Source: an uncultured Butyricimonas sp. (GTDB lineage: Bacteria > Bacteroidota > Bacteroidia > Bacteroidales > Marinifilaceae). Taken from it: a stretch of DNA of 35,632 bases. The stretch lies in contig CALUHX010000030.1 of the NCBI GenBank assembly GCA_944320555.1, positions 1 through 35,632 on the forward strand, given 5' to 3'. A program made the translations under genes and the position numbers. The notes below the pieces were generated by a model that was given only the letters and a program-made list of their open reading frames with translations, did no database searches and was not told the origin of the DNA. Below are positions 1 to 6,722 of this stretch, one piece after another; within the stretch, counting starts at the first letter, position 1; the number at the start of each line of letters is the position of its first letter.

Positions 1-852
1 CACGTTCAACAGGCTGAACGGGTTGTAAACGTCCACCAGACGGGTGCTGAAATGGTAGCCGTCGTAACGACGCCTCAGCGATTCCCGCATCTCGGGGACC
101 GTCTGCCGGTACTTTTGCGCCAACTCGGCCAGCGGCTCGGCGAAATAACGCTCGACCTCATCCTGCGTGATCCCGCAAAGCGTCTCGTAACGACGGTCCA
201 TACTGATGTCCTTCGGCTGGTTGAAGCCGCTGAACACGCTCACCTGCGAGAACTTCGTCACTCCCGTCAGCAGCACGAACTGCAAGTCCGCGTCAGCCGC
301 CTTGAACACCGAGTAGAAGCCCTTCAGCACGTTCCGGTTCCGGGACTCCAGCGACTCTCCATCCTCATTCCCGGACATCCCGAGCACGTCCAGTATCGGC
401 TTGTCGTACTCGTCAACCAGCACCACGCACCGCCTCCCCGTCTGCTCGTGCGCCCGCTTCAACACCGAGGCGAAGCGGTCACCCACAGTCAACGCATTGG
501 CATCCCGTCCGTATTCCTCCTCCCAACCGGCTATGCGTCCCTCTATTTTCTTCTCCAATACCCCGACTTGCCTGAAGTCGTCTCCATTGAAGTCCACATG
601 GAACACCGGGTACTCCAGCCACTCTTTCTCCAACCCCTCAATTTTCAATCCCTTGAACAACTCCTTGCGGCCCAAGAAATAGTTCTCCAACGTGGAAACC
701 AGCAGACTCTTCCCGAAACGCCGCGGACGGCTCAAAAAATAAATGGTTCCTTCCTTCACAAGGGAGTATATCAAATCGGTCTTGTCAACATAAACATAAC
801 CGTCTTCAATTATCCGGTCGAAACTCTGGATGCCTATCGGATACTTCATCAT
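1..852 (-). CDS. AAA-ATPase-like / PD-(D/E)XK family protein, 3' end off the window
   Basis: Open frame of 284 codons running off the left edge, so the C-terminus is missing. The start is a tandem ATG-ATG (852 or 849), 21 bp downstream of the Rpn-family stop, so the two are probably co-transcribed. The N-terminus reads MMKYPIGIQSFDRIIEDGY, then VDKTDLIY, a Walker A-like RPRRFGKSL near residue 43, and a Walker B-like VVLVDEYDKPIL near residue 145, followed by LLTGVTKFSQVSVFSG. This order is characteristic of the Bacteroidetes-abundant AAA-ATPase_like family (PF09820), whose members normally carry a C-terminal DUF1703 PD-(D/E)XK nuclease domain; that domain would lie beyond the window. The family is plentiful and its role is unsettled. 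Family assignment is firm; function is not known. Confidence 0.85.
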   Translation of the reverse strand, partial: MMKYPIGIQSFDRIIEDGYVYVDKTDLIYSLVKEGTIYFLSRPRRFGKSLLVSTLENYFLGRKELFKGLKIEGLEKEWLEYPVFHVDFNGDDFRQVGVLEKKIEGRIAGWEEEYGRDANALTVGDRFASVLKRAHEQTGRRCVVLVDEYDKPILDVLGMSGNEDGESLESRNRNVLKGFYSVFKAADADLQFVLLTGVTKFSQVSVFSGFNQPKDISMDRRYETLCGITQDEVERYFAEPLAELAQKYRQTVPEMRESLRRRYDGYHFSTRLVDVYNPFSLLNV

Positions 853-873
853 GGCCGAACGTTTTTGATGTCT

Positions 874-1833
874 TCACAATTTCTCTATCTCATCGACAGA
901 GAGACCCGTGTACTTGGCGATTGTCTCCACTGGCATCCCGTCGGCCTTCATGCCCCGGGCTATCGCATGCTTTGCCTCCACTTCTCCTTCCACCCGTCCC
1001 TCTACTCTTCCCTCTTCCCTTCCCTCCGCTCTTCCCTCCGCTCTTCCCTCCGCTCTACCCTCTTCTCTTCCCTCGGCCCTGCCCTCGTCCCAGCCTTCCG
1101 TCCTCGCCGTGGTCAACACGTCCCACTGGACACGCACCGCGTCCACGTGCCGGTCGTAGGCCCGACGTTCCTCCCGGGACAAGCCGGAAACCCGCAGGCG
1201 CTCCTTCGCCACCTTCAGCCCCTCCACCTGCGTCCCCTCGTCTATCGTCCCCGACTTCAGGAAACGAATCCACTCGTCCAAAGGAGTTACGGCGTGGCGG
1301 TTGAACTCGTCAACACGCAAAATGTAATACTCAGGAAACAAGTCACCCGCCTCCTCCTTCACGAAAGCGTTCCGCTGCTTCACCGACAACCGGAGCGTGT
1401 CGCCCGTGTGGACGCCCTTGAACACCGACTTTCCGTGGTAGATGTAGTCGTCTCCCTGACCCAGGTCGAAGTACACGATGTTCACCGAGTAAACCTTGCG
1501 GACCTCCGAGTACTTGTCTCCCTCGTAGATGTAGTCCGTGATCGCCTTCGACGTCCCGTACAGCATCCGCTGGAAGTAGTACAGCTCGCTCGTGTTCTGC
1601 ACCTCCACGAGCATCAGCTCCCCCTTGTCGTTCTCCGCAAGCAGGTCCACACGGTTGAACTTGTCGTCCTCGCTCTCCTTGTTCCCCTCGCTTTCCAGAA
1701 TGCGGTCGATCTTGACCTGTTCCCCGAGCAGCTCGCTCAAAAAACTCTCCAGCACCACGAAATTCGCCTTCTGGCGCAAAAGCCGCTTGATCGCCCAGTC
1801 GAATCGAACCAACTCGTCTCCTTTGTATGCCAT
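874..1833 (-). CDS. Rpn-family PD-(D/E)XK nuclease / putative transposase-like protein
   Basis: 319 aa. The N-terminal ~220 residues match the Rpn/PDDEXK transposase-like family (PF12784-type): FDWAIKRLLR near the start, then Asp63 in FNRVDLL and Glu77/Gln79 in LMLVEVQN, which form the expected D...ExQ nuclease core, followed by YYFQRMLYGTSKAI. Residues ~247-285 are a low-complexity Glu-Gly-Arg-(Ala/Glu/Val) repeat. The last ~30 residues (ETIAKYTGLSVDEIEKL) resemble the helix-turn-helix-like tail common at the end of such proteins. Rpn proteins in E. coli promote RecA-independent recombination and cut DNA; the same role here is inference. It has a good Bacteroidetes promoter at 1862-1892 and precedes the AAA-ATPase-like gene by 21 bp. 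Confidence 0.85.
   Translation of the reverse strand: MAYKGDELVRFDWAIKRLLRQKANFVVLESFLSELLGEQVKIDRILESEGNKESEDDKFNRVDLLAENDKGELMLVEVQNTSELYYFQRMLYGTSKAITDYIYEGDKYSEVRKVYSVNIVYFDLGQGDDYIYHGKSVFKGVHTGDTLRLSVKQRNAFVKEEAGDLFPEYYILRVDEFNRHAVTPLDEWIRFLKSGTIDEGTQVEGLKVAKERLRVSGLSREERRAYDRHVDAVRVQWDVLTTARTEGWDEGRAEGREEGRAEGRAEGRAEGREEGRVEGRVEGEVEAKHAIARGMKADGMPVETIAKYTGLSVDEIEKL
979..1095 (-). repeat. 12-bp tandem repeat coding for Glu-Gly-Arg-X units
   Basis: About ten imperfect 12-bp units inside the Rpn-family gene, seen on the plus strand as repeated cttccctccg-like blocks. They encode EGRA, EGRE and EGRV tetrapeptides (residues ~247-285). The third and fourth codon positions vary while Gly-Arg is retained. 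A tandem array of this kind can gain or lose units by slippage without breaking the frame. Confidence 0.85.
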
Positions 1834-1861
1834 GACTCTCGTTTTTTCTGTTTACTGAAAA

Positions 1862-1892
1862 CAAAGATAGTGCTTTTCCTCCGAAAATCAAA
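1862..1892 (-). promoter_or_regulatory. Bacteroidetes -33/-7 promoter of the Rpn gene
   Basis: On the minus strand TTTG (1892-1889) is followed by a 19-nt spacer and TATCTTTG (1869-1862). This matches the Bacteroidetes consensus TTTG-N19-21-TAnnTTTG at every defined position. Transcription would start ~22-25 nt before the Rpn ATG at 1833. It is the best promoter match in the window. Confidence 0.7.
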
Positions 1893-1935
1893 ACGCCCCG
1901 ACAAGACATCCTGCTTCCTTGTCTTTTTCCCAATC

Positions 1936-1987
1936 TGTCAAAGAACACTACCACCCGCTCAACAATTGCGGGCCTTCAATTTTCTTC
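1936..1987. repeat. Stem-containing intergenic repeat, copy 1
   Basis: 52-bp element beginning tgtcaaagaac and containing cccgc-N9-gcggg, a 5-bp stem. It matches copy 2 (3274-3325) at 45 of 52 positions, and all seven differences are transitions. It lies ~100 bp upstream of the Rpn start. No open frame or mobile element is visible between or around the copies that would explain it. Confidence 0.75.
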
Positions 1988-2160
1988 ATGCCTCACATTT
2001 TCCCATTTCAAATACTCATTATGACAAACGGCTCTCGCTTGTCAGCTTTCCTTTCCCAACGGGACATTCACCCATTCCCCCAAGGCATGGGCGTCACACT
2101 TTTCCCCGACCGGCAAACACCGATGGGGAAACAATCGCATTTTATTGAAAAAAGAGGAAC

Positions 2161-3202
2161 CTACTTGTCCAACGAACCGTGTTGCAACAGAAACAATTCC
2201 TTTTGGCGTTCAATCTCTCGCCGCAACTGTTCCTCCGTCGGAAGATAAAGTTTATATTTGGTTGCGAAAATCTGCTCGTTTCCCTTCAATATCGAATAAC
2301 GGGCAATGTCCGCGTCCGTTTCCGAACAAAGCACAATGCCGATTGTCGGATTGTCACCCTCCGTCCGTTTCAGCTCATCGTACATCCGCACGTACATGTC
2401 CATCTGCCCCACATCCTGGTGCGTGATTTTCCCCACTTTCAAGTCAATCAACACATAACATTTCAGCACCACGTTATAGAACACCAAATCAATGAAATAA
2501 TCCTCGGCGTCTGTGCGAATATGCTGCTGTCTCGCCACAAAGGCAAACCCCCGCCCCAACTCCATCAGGAAATCCCGCAAATGCGTGATGATGCTCGCCT
2601 CCAACTCCTGTTCCGAAAGACTCTCGTCGGCCTTGAATCCCAAAAATTCCGCAATCAACGGACTCTTGAGAATCTCCTCCTTGGCGGGAATCTTCGCATC
2701 GGACTTTTCCGCCGGCAAGACCGGCTGGTGGAAATGGCGTTCATAATATTGCGTCGAGATATTCCGGCTCAACGTGCGCACGCTCCACATCTCCCGCGAG
2801 GCGTTTTCCAAATACCAGCGACGAGCCGTCTCGTCATCCACTCGCAACACGGTAAGAATATGCGACCATTTCAGATTTTGCAAACGCGTTTGCAAAATTG
2901 AGATATCCGGGAGCGTGAGATAAAACTTTCGAAAATAAGCCAGATACCTCTCGGAGAACCCGTCCCCCGAATTCGAGCGTCAATTCCCGGGCGAGGGTCT
3001 TAATCAACGCCTTGCCATAGGCCGCCCGTTCTTTCCCACCTTGCTCCTCCTCGACGATGCGTTTGCCAACACGCCAATAGGTGCCAATCATCGCCGCGTT
3101 CACGGCAGAATAAGCCGCAGACCTGCCCTCCTGGATGATTTGTTTGATTTCCCGCACGAAATCCGGCATTCCGGATATGTTTTTTGTTTCATCTGTCGCC
3201 AT
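2161..3202 (-). pseudogene. DUF1016/YhcG-family PDDEXK nuclease, frameshifted
   Basis: Two overlapping reading frames together make one ~346-aa DUF1016 protein. The N-terminal part (from ATG at 3202) reads AAMIGTYWRVGKRIVEEEQ and ARELTLEFG, typical of DUF1016_N (PF17761). The frame then breaks in a run of five C (2964-2968; G on the coding strand). Removing one G restores EFGDGFSERYLAYFRKFY, LKWSHILTVLRV, and the YhcG_C nuclease core (PF06250) with FIDLVFYN, LIDLKVGK and GQMDMYV. The second catalytic acid is Asp instead of the usual Glu, as in many Bacteroidetes members. The stop is TAG at 2161. The homologous sequence on both sides shows a single-base indel in a homopolymer, so it is either a recent mutation, a slippage-switchable gene, or a sequencing error. 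Members have been proposed to act in DNA processing or restriction; the function here is unknown. Confidence 0.85.
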
Positions 3203-3273
3203 AACATCGCATTTCTTTCAAAGTTACAAAATTTGTCGCACAACTCATTGGTCATCGTTTCCCTTTTTCAACT

Positions 3274-3325
3274 TGTCAAAGAACGCTGCCGCCCGCTCAG
3301 CAATTGCGGGCCTTCAACTTTCCCC
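3274..3325. repeat. Stem-containing intergenic repeat, copy 2
   Basis: Second copy of the 1936-1987 element. Here the stem is one pair longer (gcccgc-N9-gcgggc). It lies ~70 bp upstream of the DUF1016 start, in the same relative position as copy 1 to the Rpn gene. On the minus strand it contains TTTGACA, which could be part of a promoter, but no partner box at proper spacing was found. Confidence 0.75.
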
Positions 3326-3536
3326 ATCCCATGTCCCAAGGGTATTCCGCCCGTACTCATGGGGTGCTCCGTGTATAACTTCGTTCCAACTTCGCGTTTC
3401 CTTTCAGACAAAGCCGTTCAATCGAGCGGATTTGACACGACCGTGACGCAAAGGCGCAACGACCGTATACCCTAAGCACACCATTAACACCATAGGAATA
3501 CATCCAAAGCGGCATAAGGACAATCAAGAACATCAG

Positions 3537-3574
3537 GAAGAAAAAGGCCGGGGATTTTCCCCGTTCCCCGGCCC
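3537..3574 (-). terminator. Rho-independent terminator of the SusCD operon
   Basis: Perfect 8-bp stem GGCCGGGG/CCCCGGCC (3546-3553 with 3566-3573) with a 12-nt loop. On the minus strand it is followed by TTTTTCTT. It lies ~33 bp after the DUF4998 stop and closes the operon. Confidence 0.85.
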
Positions 3575-3606
3575 TGCGATTGATCTAGAAGCACGCACAC
3601 TTCCTG

Positions 3607-5262
3607 TCAATATGGGATAAAGTCAGCGAGACGGAGGCTGAAGAGGGCGACACCCTCACGGGTGGACTGCACCATCTGGCTGGCCACCGTCAGGCGGATG
3701 TATTGCACCTGCTTCGGCTGCGGCAACTCGATGAAGGTGATTTCGCCGGGGGCGTTGCCGATGGTGATGCCGCCATCCTCATAGGTGGCGTTCTCCCAGG
3801 TGTAGCCGTCGGTGGACACCTCCACTTTCACGGATTGCAACAGATAGCTCATAAAGGTCTCGAAATCGGCCGAAGTGCCCGCATCGTCGGGGTCAAGCGT
3901 GGTGGTCGGCTGCACCACCTTGAAACCGTGCAACGTGCGCGCCTCCTTCATGTCGAATTCCACTTCGACGACTGTGGCGCTGCCCGTCAATCCCGGCTCG
4001 AAATAGGTGTCCACCCGTCCGTCCAGCAGGTAGCCGCCGCCGTTGGACTTGTAGCCGTTGAACAGGGTGTCGGAACAAGTGATTTCCCAGCCCGTGGTGT
4101 CCAACGGGGTGATGGCGGGGATGTGGTCCATGTTGCTGTTGCCCATTTCGGTAATCAAATCCGCATCGATTTCTCCATAAGACAACAATTCCGTCCACTT
4201 CATGCCATAGATTTCCCCGAAATATTGCTCGTTATAGCGTTCCGTTTCCACGCCCCGGGTGTCCCGCAGGAATTGCAAGGTCTTCAAGGCCGTGTACTCG
4301 TCCGTGGTGCTCACGTTGACATTGGCGAACTTTTCCTCGATGTAGCGGTTCTTGCCCAGCACCACTTCTTTCAAGTTCGGAAAATAGAGCAAGTCGCGCA
4401 TAGTCGTCATATCATAGTCCAATTCAATGCGGGTCACCGAGTTGATGTCATCCTCCGTGTAGCCGGCACCGAACTTCTGGGTCAGCCAGCGGGTGAATCC
4501 GGCGGACCATACCCGCTCGGACAAGTCCAACGTGTCCGGCACAAAAGTTATCGTGTCGATGCATCCTTCGAGCAACCCTTCCTTTTCGATGGTCAAAGGT
4601 TTTGTGAAATCTATACTCACGCCCTCTTCTTCCGGCAAAAGGAACATGGTAATCTTGTCTATGGCACCCCATGCGTTCCGCATCTTGTCGCGGATGTCCC
4701 ACTCGTGCTTGTTGCCTTGGGTGTCATAGAAATTCAACATCAGCTTTTTGATGTTGGAGTTTTCCTCGTCGATATAGACCACCATTTTTTGATTGTCGAT
4801 GACATAGAAGTTAATGATGCCCCGGGTGAACGAGCGCAAATCCTCGTGGCTCTCCGTGTAGGGACGGGCGTATGCCGTGGTCACCATGCTCTCCATGCTG
4901 TCCACCGAGATGTTGCTCACATTAATCGTGTAAACCGCGTCGGACAGGTTTTCGAGATAGATGGAGTCCATCAGGTTGTCGCTCTCCGTGATGTCCTTCG
5001 GAGCCACGTAGACCACGGTCGGCTCCGCGTCGGTCTCCGCCTGGTAGGCGATTTTCACCTTGGCGATGGCGGCGTCCATATTGTCTTTCCATTTCACTTT
5101 CAACCGGTACCATCCCGGGGTCACCGTCAGATCGGAGTTTTTGCCCACGTATCGGATCATCCCGTCGCCGGCGTACTCGTCGTAAGTGTCCTCCAAATCC
5201 TCGCAGCCCGCCACGAAAAGAGCCGCCAACACCCATGCGATATGTAGTAAATATTTCTTCAT
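3607..5262 (-). CDS. DUF4998-type surface lipoprotein with C-terminal discoidin-like domain
   Basis: 551 aa. The signal peptide ends in LFVAGC with the lipid-accepting Cys20, followed by acidic residues (EDLEDTYDEY), as in Bacteroidetes surface-exported lipoproteins. Residues ~40-240 (YRLKVKWKD, KVKIAYQAE, YTINVSNIS) match the DUF4998 pattern. Residues ~395-550 (GYLLDGRVDTYFEPG, LHGFKVVQP, VKVEVSTDGYTWE, VQYIRLTV) have the pattern of an F5/8 type C (discoidin) carbohydrate-binding fold. It is the last gene of the SusCD operon, 11 bp after the DUF4959 gene and just before a strong terminator. The likely role is an accessory surface substrate-binding protein; the ligand is unknown. Confidence 0.8.
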   Translation of the reverse strand: MKKYLLHIAWVLAALFVAGCEDLEDTYDEYAGDGMIRYVGKNSDLTVTPGWYRLKVKWKDNMDAAIAKVKIAYQAETDAEPTVVYVAPKDITESDNLMDSIYLENLSDAVYTINVSNISVDSMESMVTTAYARPYTESHEDLRSFTRGIINFYVIDNQKMVVYIDEENSNIKKLMLNFYDTQGNKHEWDIRDKMRNAWGAIDKITMFLLPEEEGVSIDFTKPLTIEKEGLLEGCIDTITFVPDTLDLSERVWSAGFTRWLTQKFGAGYTEDDINSVTRIELDYDMTTMRDLLYFPNLKEVVLGKNRYIEEKFANVNVSTTDEYTALKTLQFLRDTRGVETERYNEQYFGEIYGMKWTELLSYGEIDADLITEMGNSNMDHIPAITPLDTTGWEITCSDTLFNGYKSNGGGYLLDGRVDTYFEPGLTGSATVVEVEFDMKEARTLHGFKVVQPTTTLDPDDAGTSADFETFMSYLLQSVKVEVSTDGYTWENATYEDGGITIGNAPGEITFIELPQPKQVQYIRLTVASQMVQSTREGVALFSLRLADFIPY

Positions 5263-5273
5263 AACCGTTCTAT

Positions 5274-6686
5274 TTATTCCGCTTTAACAAAAACTTCCAA
5301 CTCGTTGAATGTGATGTAACCACGTTGATTCCCTTCCACATAATATCCCCCGTCTCCCCTTCCGGGATACGTGTCTTCCACGACAAAAATCAAGTATTGA
5401 TAGGATTCTCCCGAATAATTACACAACATTTTCAATACACACGGCTCCGCCGCCGCCAACTCTTCATCCGTCACATCATACCAAACCTCGTCATGATAAG
5501 GCCCGTAAAAATGGTCTGACCTCACAGCCCAAGACGCTTTCCACCCTTCGTAAGTCGGCTCGTCATCCAATTTATAAAGCAACGCACAAGAAGACAAGTT
5601 CACCGTTTCCGGATTCTCGTTTGTGCCATACAATCTGACCTTGCACGGTAGATGTGATATATAATCACCATTCCAAATGTCAAGCAACAAGGATGGAAAG
5701 TCCACATAATCAGCAATAAAAGGCCAAGAGGTATTGTAATTCAGAAAGGCATACAAATTTACAGAAGCCGGGACTTTGGGTTCCCGCAAATCAACAATAA
5801 ACCGATTCTCATTAGGATCCACCGATTCATCATACAATGCATTCGGCCCTGCCACATAAGTAGCATAACGATAAGGATATCCAGCCATTCGATTCTTGCG
5901 ATACGTGGCACCCTTTGTATCTCCGTCAAACAGATATTCCGTTCCAAATTGATATTCACCATTTTCCACAACTTGCCCCATAAACCGGAAGTCGAAATCG
6001 GCAGGGGTCAAGGTGTCCATATACAAACAGGGCAGGTCGGCAAAGATTTCCTGTTTCACGCGATAACCCCGGTAATCCTCGGTGCGGACCACCACGGTGG
6101 TGGATTCCTGCTTCTGCTGGAGGACGAAATTCAAGGTGTCGCCGCCTTCCACAATCGGAGTGCTCGCCATTAGGATGGAATCGGGCTGATGGGTCAGCGG
6201 ATTCGTGCCGATATAGAAGATATGGGCCATGCCCTGCACCGTCTCCGGCGAGCGGTAGCTTACCGAGAAGCCGCCCCAGAACGGGGTGACGGTCAGGCTG
6301 TCAAAGAACGCCACGGGAGCGGAATCATACGTGTCGAACGAGATTTCCATCGGCTCGGACTCCGCCATCTGATTGTTGAAGAAACACACCGTGGCGGGAA
6401 CGCCTTGGCGGGCCTCGTTAAAACCGAGCAATTGGAGGGAGTCGGTGAGATAGGTTCCTTCCTTGACCACCTCCACGCCCCGGGCGTCGTTGTAGCGCAC
6501 CCGCACGCCAAAGATGTCGCTGTTGCGGGGCAGGTAATAGTTCATCACGGAGCCGCCCGGAATGGGTCGGAAGCTAAGTTCCTTGCGGAACTCCACCGGC
6601 ACGTCGAAGCCGATTTCCTCGTCGTCCTTGCAGGCGAAGAGGCCAAGCCCGACCGCAGCTAATAATAATAGTTTTCGTATCATCAT
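5274..6686 (-). CDS. DUF4959/DUF5126/DUF5000-type surface lipoprotein
   Basis: 470 aa. Signal peptide with lipobox LGLFAC, Cys19, then KDDEE. The N-terminal half has two Ig-like segments: residues ~25-120 (GGSVMNYYLPRNSDIFGVRV, like DUF4959) and ~120-225 (FDSLTVTPFWGGFSVSY, like DUF5126). The C-terminal half from ~230 (FLFDGD-like YLFDGDTKG, VSASV-like PASVNLY, CKVRLYGTN, LIFVVED) matches the DUF5000 discoidin-like domain. It sits between susD and the DUF4998 gene (36 bp and 11 bp gaps). The coding DNA changes sharply in base composition near 5990: by hand count 33-42% G+C in four 60-bp windows on the 3' side and 62-68% in two on the 5' side, close to the domain junction. Likely a surface substrate-binding partner of SusCD. 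Confidence 0.8.
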   Translation of the reverse strand: MMIRKLLLLAAVGLGLFACKDDEEIGFDVPVEFRKELSFRPIPGGSVMNYYLPRNSDIFGVRVRYNDARGVEVVKEGTYLTDSLQLLGFNEARQGVPATVCFFNNQMAESEPMEISFDTYDSAPVAFFDSLTVTPFWGGFSVSYRSPETVQGMAHIFYIGTNPLTHQPDSILMASTPIVEGGDTLNFVLQQKQESTTVVVRTEDYRGYRVKQEIFADLPCLYMDTLTPADFDFRFMGQVVENGEYQFGTEYLFDGDTKGATYRKNRMAGYPYRYATYVAGPNALYDESVDPNENRFIVDLREPKVPASVNLYAFLNYNTSWPFIADYVDFPSLLLDIWNGDYISHLPCKVRLYGTNENPETVNLSSCALLYKLDDEPTYEGWKASWAVRSDHFYGPYHDEVWYDVTDEELAAAEPCVLKMLCNYSGESYQYLIFVVEDTYPGRGDGGYYVEGNQRGYITFNELEVFVKAE

Positions 6687-6722
6687 AATTCTACATTCTA
6701 AATTTTCAATTCTAAATTTAAA

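Larger units (their letters stand above)
1834..2160. other. Intergenic region between DUF1016 pseudogene and Rpn gene
   Basis: 327 bp with no convincing gene; open frames across it have no recognisable protein features. It holds the Rpn promoter (1862-1892) and copy 1 of the stem-containing repeat (1936-1987). The stretch 2085-2160 has short imperfect inverted repeats (for example ccccgaccgg against ccgatgggg, ~2104-2127) just downstream of the DUF1016 stop, but no clean hairpin followed by a T-run. Confidence 0.6.
3203..3606. other. Intergenic region downstream of the uptake locus
   Basis: 404 bp without a supported gene. It contains a possible -7 box for the DUF1016 gene (TAACTTTG on the minus strand, 3226-3219, no clear -33), repeat copy 2 (3274-3325), about 210 bp in which I see nothing (3326-3536), and the terminator of the uptake operon (3537-3574). 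Confidence 0.6.

Noticed and set aside
979-1095. CRISPR-like array
   Set aside because: The 12-bp units are contiguous with no spacers and are in-frame coding sequence.
52-2148. 698-codon plus-strand open frame across the left region
   Set aside because: It runs antisense to the AAA-ATPase-like and Rpn genes, has no recognisable domain, and is Leu/Arg/His-rich as expected for the shadow of GC-rich genes.
3219-3226. Promoter of the DUF1016 gene
   Set aside because: TAACTTTG fits the -7 box, but there is no -33 TTTG at 19-21 nt and the leader would be only ~10 nt; kept only as a remark.
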